Positions 1 through 8,166 of a stretch of 64,000 nt of DNA are shown here, piece after piece. Position 1 is the stretch's first letter; every line of letters starts with the position of its first letter. Under the pieces are notes generated by a model. The model was not told where the DNA came from. It did no database searches and saw only the letters and a list, made by a program, of their open reading frames with translations. This stretch comes from Alcanivorax sp. 1008. GTDB lineage: Bacteria; Pseudomonadota; Gammaproteobacteria; Pseudomonadales; Alcanivoracaceae. The stretch spans positions 1 through 64,000 of the forward strand of contig NZ_JAFMPS010000004.1 of the NCBI RefSeq assembly GCF_020667895.1, read 5' to 3'. The position numbers and the translations under genes were made by a program.

Positions 1-9
1 TTTACCAAC

Positions 10-666
10 TTACTGCTTGATCAGCATCACAATGTTAGTGAAGTCATAGATCGGCTCACCCTCATCGGTGACCGTATCTTTATCACTGAACACCAGCATG
101 TTCGGGCCAGCCTTGTTCAGCACCACCGTATCGCCGGGCCCAAGCGTCAAGGTCACGGTAGAACCATCATCGACCCAGGTGCCGCTGAGCGGCTCTGATC
201 CGGTGTTACCAAAGTCCGGATCAAACGCGAGACGGCACCCTTCCGGGGAGCCACAGTCGCCATTCTGGGAATCCACGAGCGAGGACCGATTTTCATTGAT
301 GGTGCCGGTAAAAGTGCCAGCAATATCGAAGGTAAAGGATCCCGAAGAGCTGAAAGTAGAAATTTCGGAATACCCATCTGCGCTCGAAGCGGTGCCGCTA
401 TCAGCAGCCAGCTCAACCGCCATTTCAATAAACGTGTAGGTGCCCGCCACACTGCCATCACCAACAATACCCTCAAGCACATCGAGTCGCTGGGAGTTGT
501 CGTTGATTGCGTCAATCAGCGCGGCAAAGTTTGCATTTACCTCGGCCGCCAGCGCCGGCGTGCTTGAGGTAAAGGTGGTGGTATCAACACCCGCAGTCAC
601 TTCACTTGCGAATGCCCCAGTGGAAAGCATGGCAGCCGTGAGGCCAGTCAGGATTACTTTTTTCAT
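10..666 (-). CDS. Exported protein of unknown function
   Basis: The product is about 218 aa with a clear Sec signal peptide (MKK, hydrophobic core, cleavage near ...GAFA-SE). The mature protein begins with a short helical segment containing NANFAALIDAIND and is then rich in G, S, T and D with alternating beta-prone stretches, suggesting a secreted beta-sandwich or lipocalin-like fold. An in-frame GTG lies three codons upstream, but the AGAGGTG ribosome-binding sequence overlaps that GTG and is correctly spaced for the ATG at 666, so I chose the ATG. It lies 40 bp downstream of the calcium-repeat gene on the same strand and is probably co-transcribed with it. I do not recognise a named family. 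The gene is secure, the function unknown. Confidence 0.8.
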   Translation of the reverse strand: MKKVILTGLTAAMLSTGAFASEVTAGVDTTTFTSSTPALAAEVNANFAALIDAINDNSQRLDVLEGIVGDGSVAGTYTFIEMAVELAADSGTASSADGYSEISTFSSSGSFTFDIAGTFTGTINENRSSLVDSQNGDCGSPEGCRLAFDPDFGNTGSEPLSGTWVDDGSTVTLTLGPGDTVVLNKAGPNMLVFSDKDTVTDEGEPIYDFTNIVMLIKQ

Positions 667-706
667 TTCAATCACCTCTTGAGGTTTTTCCTGTTAACCA
701 ACGGCC

Positions 707-2901
707 TCACTGCCAGTTGGCTTCGTCCCAGTTAAATTCGTCCCATACCGCACCAGCCGCCGTGCAGGCTGCTGCCTGATCGTTGGGGATACAGGGGTCA
801 GCGTCATTGGTGTCAGCGTTATCGCCGATACCGTCGTTATCTGCGTCGGCGGTTTCGGTCGGATCGTTCGGGAACGCATCCAGACCATCCGGCACGCCAT
901 CAGAATCGCTATCACAAGCCGTCACGGTGTTGTCTGGCGTACAAGCATTCGCGTCATTCGGATCGGCGTTGGCGCCGACACCATCGAGGTCGGCATCTGT
1001 GTCTTCCGCCGGGTCATTCGGGAATGCATCCAGACCATCAGGGGTGCCGTCACTGTCGGAATCGCAGGCAGCCACTGTATCGCTCGGATCACAGGGGTCC
1101 AGATCAGAAGGGTCCGCGTTGTCGCCGGTGCCATCGCCATCCAGATCGGACGACTCCGTCGGATCACTGGGGAAGGCATCCGCGTTATCACCTACACCAT
1201 CAGCGTCGCTGTCGGCGGTTTCCGTCGGATCGTTCGGGAAGGCGTCCGCGTTATCGCCCACTCCATCACCGTCTGCATCGGCGGTTTCAGTCGGATCATT
1301 GGGGAAGGCATCCGCGTTATCACCTACACCATCAGCGTCGCTGTCGGCGGTTTCCGTCGGATCGTTGGGGAAGGCATCCGCGTTGTCGCCCACTCCATCA
1401 CCGTCTGCATCGGCGCTTTCGGTGGGATCATTGGGGAAGGCGTCTGCGTTATCACCCACGCCATCAGCGTCGCTGTCGGTGGTTTCGCTGGGATCACTTG
1501 GAAACGCGTCCGAGTTATCACCCACGCCGTCACCATCTGTGTCGGCGGATTCGTTGGGATTCTCCGGGAAGGCATCGCTGTTATCACCGACACCGTCGCT
1601 GTCGGTATCGACGGTTTCGGTGGGATCATCCGGGAAGGCATCAGCGTTATTGCCCACGCCGTCACCGTCGGTATCGGCGGTTTCCGTCGGGTCGTTCGGG
1701 AAGGCATCCGCGTTATCACCGACGCCGTCCTGATCCGAGTCCTGCGTTTCAGATGGGTCGTTCGGAAACGCATCCGCGTTATCACCGACGCCGTCCTCGT
1801 CTGTATCCGCCGTTTCAGTAGGGTCACTCGGGAACGCATCGGCGTTATCACCGACACCGTCCTGATCCGTGTCAGTATCTTCGCTCGGGTCTAGCGGGAA
1901 AGCATCGTCGCTATCCGGCGTGCCGTCATCATCAGAGTCAGGAATGGGTTCCACCGGGGCGGGTGTGGTGGTGGCAGTTTCCACACTGGCATCCACGACT
2001 GTGGTCACGCCGGTACTGGACTGCTCCGCGACCAGTTCGGCACCCATCGAGGTCACAGAGATAGTTGTACCCGGCACCGTCAGGATGGATGGGTCCACTG
2101 TGACGCTGGTGGCCACGTTGGTCACATCCGCGAAGGTTGTGATCGAGCCGGCGCTACCGTTGCCGTCCACCGCACCGTCACTGAGGTCATCGGCCAGTGC
2201 CTTGAACATATCTTCTGTGGTGGCGGTGGAGCCTGCATTGTTGGTTTTGGCATCGTCTTCAAGCTTCTTTGCCACCGCAGCAACCGCTTCGACGGCGGTG
2301 CGGTAAGCCAGTACCGCCTGCTGTGAAGACGCGTCTGCCGTGTCGCTGGTTATCACCGGCGGCTGGGCAAAGATATCAATGCCGTCCAGCAGACCGAAGC
2401 CGAAACTGCTTTTCACCTGAGCCTGGGCGACAACCAATGCGGCGAGGTACTCGCCATTGCTAATCTCGGCGTTGTTGTTGCCGCTGTAGCCAAGCGTGCT
2501 CTTGTCGGCATTCAGGCGCGCCAGTTCAACTACCATGGTGGTAAGCGGCGTGGCATAGGTGTTGGCGGTAATATCCGCGGCATTCCGCACTGTTGTCAGC
2601 CGGGTAATGACCGGCGCGCCGCCGGTGGTCAGATCAACTGTGTCGGCGTCCGCGGTCACTTCGATCAGCACCGGTCCGACAGTGTCTGCTGGAATGGAAA
2701 GGCCGATAATGGCCGCAGCAGCATTGGTGGAGCCGCTGCCAAGCAGAGCCCCCTTGAGATCCGCAGCAGCGGTATCCAGTGCATAGGCATTGACCTCTGC
2801 ATTGGCGAGCGGCCCCTTTACGCCGCCCCCCGAGACCGCCGTGGTAGCCGGCGCAGAGGACGAGCCACCGCCGCCGCCAGGCAAAGTGGTTTCAGCTTCA
2901 T
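707..2901 (-). CDS. Surface protein with thrombospondin type-3 calcium-binding repeats; start region out of frame
   Basis: The readable body is about 725 aa. It has a Gly/Ser-rich linker, then a roughly 280-residue alanine-rich domain opening with VSGGGVKGPLANAEV, typical of outer-surface lipoproteins, then about 17 thrombospondin type-3 units of the form DxDxDGVGDNADAFPNDPTE, and a short aromatic/acidic tail. Such Asp-rich repeats bind Ca2+. Twelve consecutive units are 22 aa (66 bp) long. The only well-supported start, ATG at 2901 behind AAGGAG, encodes MKLKPLCLAAAVA, a lipoprotein-like signal start, but in a different frame from the body. The body frame itself offers only TTG at 2884, without a ribosome-binding site. 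This suggests a frameshift or small deletion at about 2865-2884, or an assembly collapse in the GGC-rich run. If real, the protein may not be exported. Confidence 0.75.
1130..1920 (-). repeat. 66-bp tandem repeats (132-bp higher-order period) encoding TSP3 units
   Basis: Near-identical 66-bp units encode the 22-residue calcium-binding motif. In part of the array two alternating unit types make a 132-bp period: the same 20-base stretch starting CCTACACCAT recurs at 1191 and 1323. The array is coding, with no spacers of unrelated sequence, so it is not a CRISPR. Confidence 0.9.
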
Positions 2902-3029
2902 GTGTGATTACTCCTTAAGGGCTTAACCCCGTAAAATCACACTGATGCTGACCAACCCGCCGGGGCTGGTCATCCCCCAAATGGGGTATAGGCGCTGTTA
3001 TTGCGCTGTGAAGATGTGCTTTCAGCTTG

Positions 3030-3800
3030 TTACAGCACTTCCTTGAGAACCTGCTTGAGCAGTTGCTCGAACTTCTCAGGCGTTTCCAACTGGGGGAAGT
3101 GCTTTGCCTCAGCGATCACCTGCTCAACCACATGGCCCGCGCAACGTTGACGCGCTGGTTCGGGAATCAGACCGCCGTTAATTGCATGAATTGCCACCCC
3201 TGACTGTGACAAGGCTGCATCCGGCTGCCAGCGCAGCAGATCCCCCCACAGGGGCAGTGCCCAAGCGGGATCCGCACTGGCCATATCGTGGTGCAACTGC
3301 GCCTTCAATGAAGCCGGCATATCCTCATTGGTATTGCTGTCCACCAGTCCCTGCATGGCGCCAACGAAGTCCGCCGCAAAGGCTTGCTCGATTTCCTGTG
3401 CCTGCTCCTCCGGCAAATCGCCATAGGGAATAACAAAGGTATCCACCAGTATCACAGCATGCGCCTGATCCAGCAGGCGTGCCGCCTCCAGCGCCACGGC
3501 GCCACCCATGGAATGGCCGACCAGAACCACGGAGCGCGGGCCCTGCTGGTCGATGATCCTGGCCAACTCCTGAGCAAGCCCGGGCACCGTCGCCGTCACT
3601 GGCGGACTGCATGCGCTATCACCATGACCAGGCAGATCCAGAGCCAACACCTCTCCATAGGCCGCCAACATCGACAACACACCGGCCCAGTGACTACGCC
3701 GGCAGGTCCACCCATGAACCAGAACAATCAGTGGATCGCCAGCACCCACGCGGGTTGCGGCAAGCTCACCGGATGCAGACAAGATTTTCTCAAACTTCAC
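3030..3800 (-). CDS. Alpha/beta hydrolase
   Basis: A 256-aa cytoplasmic alpha/beta-hydrolase-fold protein. The oxyanion-hole HGW motif is at about residues 29-31, the nucleophile elbow GHSMGG has the catalytic serine near residue 97, and a late KHFPQLE supplies the likely catalytic histidine near residue 235. I start it at the GTG at 3800, preceded by GAGG about 9 nt upstream; a TTG 13 codons earlier has no ribosome-binding site. It is divergent from the LuxR regulator gene, which lies upstream of an SDR and a Baeyer-Villiger-type monooxygenase. That context fits hydrolysis of an ester or lactone made by the monooxygenase, but the substrate is inferred only. Confidence 0.85.
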   Translation of the reverse strand: MKFEKILSASGELAATRVGAGDPLIVLVHGWTCRRSHWAGVLSMLAAYGEVLALDLPGHGDSACSPPVTATVPGLAQELARIIDQQGPRSVVLVGHSMGGAVALEAARLLDQAHAVILVDTFVIPYGDLPEEQAQEIEQAFAADFVGAMQGLVDSNTNEDMPASLKAQLHHDMASADPAWALPLWGDLLRWQPDAALSQSGVAIHAINGGLIPEPARQRCAGHVVEQVIAEAKHFPQLETPEKFEQLLKQVLKEVL

Positions 3801-3832
3801 AGTGGTTACCCTCGACAAAATCCAGACATAAC

Positions 3833-3847
3833 AGGACAACTGGTCCT
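3833..3847. promoter_or_regulatory. Small inverted repeat in the hydrolase/LuxR divergent intergenic region
   Basis: AGGAC and GTCCT arms separated by 5 nt lie between the hydrolase start and the LuxR-family gene. The arms are short, so this is only a candidate operator for the adjacent regulator. Confidence 0.25.
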
Positions 3848-3914
3848 ACTTCCTATTCGAAATACGTTAACATGATCTGCCGACGCTCAAGAATATCTAG
3901 CGGGAGGTTCGACA

Positions 3915-5090
3915 GTGCAGTTATCAGAGCGCCAGCGTCAGGCGTTACTCGACAGTCTTTATCTGGCGCCTTTCAATGATGCCGGATGGCAGCAGTTCCT
4001 GAATGAGCTGGTCGGGCTTATGGATGTCCGCTCCGCCCGCATGCTGATTCTCAACCGTGAAGCTGATCAGGTACACAGCAGCATCCAAGCCAACACAGAT
4101 CAAAGCGCGCACCGTGCCTATGTTGATCATTACGTCAATCTTTGCCCATGGCGCCCGGAGCTGAAGCAAAAAACTCCGGGCAAGCTGTATTCCACATTTC
4201 TGGACTTTTCCTGTGGCCAGAAAGACTACTACCGATCCGAATTTTTCAATGATTGGGCCAAACCTCTGGATATCCACCACGGTGCCTGCGGTACAGTCTG
4301 GAGCCATGACGAGCTGAATGTTCAGCTATTGGTGCAGCGCACAGGTGGGCAGGGCCATTTCTGTCATGACTCCATGCGCACTCTGAATGAGTTAGTTCCT
4401 CATATCCGCCGTGCGCTACATATCGAGTCCTTGCAGTGGCAACAGCGCTATCAACAAGCCGCCAGATATCAGCAACATAATTGCGCGCCGATGATACTGA
4501 TTAATGCTCAGGGACGTGTGGTGTATACCAGCAAGGAAGCCGAGGATTATCTGAGCGATACCGGGGCAATGGCCATACGCGCGGAGCAGATTCAGCTGCG
4601 ACCGCAAAGAGCCCAACAGACATTGCTTGCCACTTTGCAGGAAGTACTGAACAGCCGCCGTGGCAGTGCCGGAAATATCGTATCAGTGGAACGCCCCGGC
4701 CAACCGGATCTTCGTCTGCTGGTCATGCCGGTTCATCCGGATGCAACAGACAACTCGCTGTTTCCGGTGAGTGCGTTCGCTGCCATTTTTATTGTTGATA
4801 CTGAATCCGAAGTGAAGATCAACCAGCCGTTGCTGGCAGAGCTGCTGGGGCTTACCAATGCGGAGACACGCACGGCTGCGGCGGTGGCGCGCGGCATGAG
4901 CCCCGCAGAAATGGCACGCTGCTATAACCTTTCTGTGCATACTGTGCGCAGCCAGTTAAAAAGTGTTTTCAGGAAGACAGGGACCTCATCCCAGGCACAG
5001 CTGGGCAATCTGGTACTCAGCTCCCCTGCCACACAGCGTACTCTTGGGCAGCCCGTTTGCGGATTTAATCAGGCCAGGAAAGACAGCTAG
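3915..5090 (+). CDS. LuxR-family transcriptional regulator
   Basis: A 391-aa regulator. The C-terminus (about residues 312-370) is a LuxR/FixJ helix-turn-helix, recognisable from LTNAETRTAAAVARGMSPAE and the SVHTVRSQLKSVFRKTG recognition region. The long N-terminus resembles a sensor of the PAS/autoinducer-like type seen in stand-alone LuxR regulators; it has no receiver signature. The start is GTG at 3915 with GGGAGG 7 nt upstream. Its stop overlaps the stop of the convergent SDR gene by a few bases. Its position between the hydrolase and the SDR-monooxygenase pair suggests it regulates that catabolic cluster, perhaps responding to a hydrophobic substrate; no ligand can be assigned from sequence. 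Confidence 0.85.
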   Translation: MQLSERQRQALLDSLYLAPFNDAGWQQFLNELVGLMDVRSARMLILNREADQVHSSIQANTDQSAHRAYVDHYVNLCPWRPELKQKTPGKLYSTFLDFSCGQKDYYRSEFFNDWAKPLDIHHGACGTVWSHDELNVQLLVQRTGGQGHFCHDSMRTLNELVPHIRRALHIESLQWQQRYQQAARYQQHNCAPMILINAQGRVVYTSKEAEDYLSDTGAMAIRAEQIQLRPQRAQQTLLATLQEVLNSRRGSAGNIVSVERPGQPDLRLLVMPVHPDATDNSLFPVSAFAAIFIVDTESEVKINQPLLAELLGLTNAETRTAAAVARGMSPAEMARCYNLSVHTVRSQLKSVFRKTGTSSQAQLGNLVLSSPATQRTLGQPVCGFNQARKDS

Positions 5091-5908
5091 CCTCCAGGCG
5101 GGTAGTCACTAACATTAATCACGGATTTCATATCCTGCCAAATGATCCGGTTGAGCAGTTTCAGTGGCACAAACAAAGCGCCAAGGTGCGCTTTCAACGC
5201 ACCGTTGCCATAAACGATACGGCGACGCCCTTTGCCAATAGACTTAATAACATGGCGAACGATATCTTCCGGTGAAGTGGTCAGGTAATTATCGGAAAAC
5301 GCTTTGGTATGTGCTGCGCGGGCAATGTTTGTGGCAATACCACCCGGGTGTACCAGATGCACACTAATGGGGCTATCCATTAGCTCCACCATGAGTGATT
5401 CGCTAAAGCCGCGTACGGCAAACTTGGTGGCACTGTAATCGGTGCTGTTAGGAGTGCCGATCAAGCCGAATATGCTGGACACATTGACGATCGCACCCTC
5501 GCCGTTTTCCAGTAGTTGTGGCAGAAAAACCTGGGTGCCATGCAGCACACCAAAAAAGTTGATCTGGAAGATGCGTTCATAGGCCTGCGGCGGTATCGCC
5601 CATACCGGTTTGCCGGCACCTTCTATGCCGGCGTTGTTGATAATCACATGGGCGGGGCCGATGGCTTCCTTCACGTCTGCGGCAAACAGCTCCATATCGG
5701 CACGCTTTGACACATCGAAGGTTTGCGCATGCACTCGCGTGGCTGGCGATTGCTGGCTTACCTGCTTGACGGTTTCAGCCAGCCCCTGATTGTCGTAGTC
5801 ATTCAATGCCAACCTGGAACCAAGTGCCGCAAAAGCCAGTGCATAGGCCCGCCCCATACCGGAGCCCGCACCGGTAATCACCACAACTTTATCTTTGAAG
5901 TTTTTCAT
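5087..5908 (-). CDS. Short-chain dehydrogenase/reductase (SDR)
   Basis: A 273-aa classical SDR. The nucleotide-binding TGAGSGMG is at residues 12-19, NNAG at 91-94, and the catalytic Ser about 144-145, Tyr 158, Lys 162 (YSATK). It would oxidise an alcohol or reduce a ketone with NAD(P)(H). It follows the flavin monooxygenase gene by 9 bp on the same strand, so the two are almost certainly co-transcribed, consistent with alcohol to ketone to ester conversion. A second SDR at 37187-38029 shares the same overall layout, including the VNxSSxFGLIGxP active-site neighbourhood, and is probably a paralogue. Confidence 0.88.
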   Translation of the reverse strand: MKNFKDKVVVITGAGSGMGRAYALAFAALGSRLALNDYDNQGLAETVKQVSQQSPATRVHAQTFDVSKRADMELFAADVKEAIGPAHVIINNAGIEGAGKPVWAIPPQAYERIFQINFFGVLHGTQVFLPQLLENGEGAIVNVSSIFGLIGTPNSTDYSATKFAVRGFSESLMVELMDSPISVHLVHPGGIATNIARAAHTKAFSDNYLTTSPEDIVRHVIKSIGKGRRRIVYGNGALKAHLGALFVPLKLLNRIIWQDMKSVINVSDYPPGG

Positions 5909-5917
5909 AAAGTATTC

Positions 5918-7375
5918 TCAAGAAAAAACATGGTCCTGGGGTTTGAAGTGGCGTGCCATCTGCCGGTAGGTAAAGCTGAAACCGGGAAACATGGCAATAA
6001 CGTGACCGCTCTTGCTTTGGTACCAGCTATTACAACCACCGGTCTTCCACACTGTTTTTTCCATCTCACGATGAATCATGGTGGTATAGGCCTGCTCGGC
6101 CTCAGGACGAACTTCCACCACCTCATGGCCGGACTTATTGAGCCGCTTGATGTTTTCCATGATGTAGTTCATTTGCGCTTCGATAATGAAGATAGCGGAG
6201 GTGTGGCCGATGCCAGTGTTCGGCCCGGTGACAATAAACAGGTTAGGAAAGCCAGGCAGGGCCGTACCCAGATAGGCGCGGGGGAACTCCGACCAGGCAT
6301 CGGCAATGGTGCGCCCGTCGCGACCAATTACCGGATAGGAAATAACGCCGTCGGTGGCATCGTAGCCGGTGGACCAGATAATCAGATCCACATCCAGCTG
6401 CTCGCCGCTTTGGGTAACGATGCCGCTTTCATTTATTGAGGCAATACCATCGTGCTTGTCATGCAGGGTGACGTTATCCCGGCACAGTGCGGGGTAAAGC
6501 GTGCTCGACAAAATGATGCGCTTGCAGCCAATAGTGAAGTCCGGGGTGAGCTTGTTGCGCAACACCGGATCCTTAACCTGTTGCTCTAGAAACTTTTCTG
6601 CCTTGCGCTGGGCAAACAACTCCAACCCTTTGGCCGAGTACTTGAAGCCCACCACCCGTGCTTCCAGTGCCCAGTAGATACTCCAGCGCAGCGCTTTGTA
6701 GAGTGGCTTGAAGCCCAACAGCCCCTGCTCAAGGCTGGAAAACTCGCGGTCTGGCCGTGGCAGCACCCAATGCGGCGAGCGCTGGAACACATGCAGCTGC
6801 CCCACCTTGTCGGCAATGGCCGGGATCACCTGGGCAGCACTGGCACCACTGCCGATAATGGCCACGCGCTTGCCGTGGTAGTCATAGCTGTGATCCCAAT
6901 CGTTGGTGTGAAATGCCTTGCCCTTGAAAGTATCGCGACCGGGGAAGTTGGGGATCACCGGCGTGCTCAGGGGGCCGGATGCATTGATCAGTATTTGCGC
7001 TTCGAAGGTACCCGCCGCGTCGGTTTCGATATGCCATCGATGATGCTGTTCATCCCAGCGCACCTGTTTGACGTTGGCATTGGTCTGGGTCTTTTCACGC
7101 AGGCCATGCTTTTCGATCACCATTTCCGTGTAGTGCTGCAACTCGTCCTGCTCGGCGAACATCTGTGACCAGCGATAGGGCTCAGAGGAAATGGAATATA
7201 GCGGCGACTGCACGTCCACCGCTGCGCCGGGATAGCTGTTCTGGCACCAGGTTCCACCCATAAACGGGCGGCGCTCAAGAATACGAAAGTCCGTAATGCC
7301 CTGCTCCAGCAGTCGCATTGCTGCGCACTGCCCGCCAAAACCGCTACCGATGATGATGACCTTGAATGTTTGCAT
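5918..7375 (-). CDS. Flavin-containing monooxygenase, Baeyer-Villiger type
   Basis: A 485-aa class B flavoprotein monooxygenase. The FAD-binding GSGFGG lies at residues 10-15. The Baeyer-Villiger fingerprint F-x-G-x3-H-x3-W is present at residues 150-160 (FKGKAFHTNDW). A second dinucleotide (NADPH) motif GSGASA is at about 175-180. Enzymes of this group insert oxygen next to a carbonyl, or act in long-chain alkane oxidation (AlmA-like). The sequence supports the class but not the substrate. It is divergent from a TetR regulator with a palindromic operator between them and leads an operon with the downstream SDR. Repression by the TetR protein is likely. Confidence 0.88.
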   Translation of the reverse strand: MQTFKVIIIGSGFGGQCAAMRLLEQGITDFRILERRPFMGGTWCQNSYPGAAVDVQSPLYSISSEPYRWSQMFAEQDELQHYTEMVIEKHGLREKTQTNANVKQVRWDEQHHRWHIETDAAGTFEAQILINASGPLSTPVIPNFPGRDTFKGKAFHTNDWDHSYDYHGKRVAIIGSGASAAQVIPAIADKVGQLHVFQRSPHWVLPRPDREFSSLEQGLLGFKPLYKALRWSIYWALEARVVGFKYSAKGLELFAQRKAEKFLEQQVKDPVLRNKLTPDFTIGCKRIILSSTLYPALCRDNVTLHDKHDGIASINESGIVTQSGEQLDVDLIIWSTGYDATDGVISYPVIGRDGRTIADAWSEFPRAYLGTALPGFPNLFIVTGPNTGIGHTSAIFIIEAQMNYIMENIKRLNKSGHEVVEVRPEAEQAYTTMIHREMEKTVWKTGGCNSWYQSKSGHVIAMFPGFSFTYRQMARHFKPQDHVFS

Positions 7376-7421
7376 GGTGCCGACGCCATTGTTATCTGAA
7401 GATAGGTGTCGTCACTTTACT

Positions 7422-7443
7422 TTTGACGATCTCTGTCGTCAAA
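7422..7443. promoter_or_regulatory. TetR-type operator between the monooxygenase and tetR genes
   Basis: A perfect 8-bp inverted repeat, TTTGACGA and TCGTCAAA with a 6-nt spacer, lies 8 bp upstream of the TetR-family start codon and 46 bp upstream of the divergent monooxygenase start. The half-site TGTCGTCA occurs at 7434-7441 and again, in the same orientation, at 7407-7414. Size, symmetry and position fit a TetR dimer site controlling both directions. Confidence 0.65.
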
Positions 7444-7451
7444 TACAAAGC

Positions 7452-8147
7452 ATGTCGAAAATTGATCATTCCGGCCACCCCCTTCGGGTCTATGGCGGCG
7501 AGACAGCCACCCAGCGCACGGCACGCCAGAGACGCCAGTTTCTGCAGGCCGGGCTGCAGGTGTTTGGCTCTGAGGGCTATCGCCACAGCACGGTGAAACA
7601 GCTGTGTCAGGTGGCTGGCCTGACCGACCGCTACTTTTACCGGAACTTCAAAGACAAGGAGGCGCTACTGGCAGCGGTGTATACCGAAGCCATGGACGGC
7701 ATCACCGGTACAATCGGCGATGCCGTCCAGCGCACCGGCATAGCCAAAGATCCGCGCGCCGCTATCCATGCCGGGCTGGACGCATTTTTTACCGCCATCG
7801 AAGATCAAGCTGTGGCGCGGGTCTGCTGGCTTGAGGTACTCGGCGTCAGCGCTGATATTGATACGCTGTATAACCAGCGTGTGAAGCTGTTTGCTCAGTT
7901 GCTGCTGGTGTTTGCCCAGTCGCTGAAACCGGATGCACCACTCAGCGATAGCCAGCCACGCATCATCTCCCTCGCCCTGGTGGGCGCCATCAGCCAAACC
8001 GCCCTGCACTGGCTACTGGATGGTTACCGTACTCCCAAGGCGGATTTAGTCGCTGCCAATAGTCTGCTGATTAACGGCGCCATGGAGGGATTTGGCCTGA
8101 TTGAAAACCACACAGCACCTTTTCCCGGAACTGACCTGTCCAACTAA
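7452..8147 (+). CDS. TetR/AcrR-family transcriptional regulator
   Basis: A 231-aa repressor-type protein. The N-terminal TetR helix-turn-helix spans about residues 25-75, including GFSEGY-like FGSEGYRHSTVKQLCQVAG and LTDRYFYRNFKDKEALL. The C-terminal ligand-binding half is poorly conserved, as usual. I chose the ATG at 7452 because it sits right before the HTH-proximal basic region; the frame stays open upstream into the divergent monooxygenase gene, and that extension is not needed. It is transcribed divergently from the monooxygenase-SDR operon with the palindrome at 7422-7443 in between, so it probably regulates itself and that operon. Confidence 0.88.
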   Translation: MSKIDHSGHPLRVYGGETATQRTARQRRQFLQAGLQVFGSEGYRHSTVKQLCQVAGLTDRYFYRNFKDKEALLAAVYTEAMDGITGTIGDAVQRTGIAKDPRAAIHAGLDAFFTAIEDQAVARVCWLEVLGVSADIDTLYNQRVKLFAQLLLVFAQSLKPDAPLSDSQPRIISLALVGAISQTALHWLLDGYRTPKADLVAANSLLINGAMEGFGLIENHTAPFPGTDLSN

Positions 8148-8166
8148 CCGACAAGCAACCGATCAC

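Noticed and set aside
783-1857. Long reading frames in other frames over the TSP3 array, including Arg/His-rich ones
   Set aside because: They are by-products of the periodic 66-bp repeat; the Asp-rich frame matches a known calcium-binding family.
1130-1920. Regular repeats suggesting a CRISPR array
   Set aside because: Repeats are contiguous and coding with no unique spacers, and no cas genes are near.
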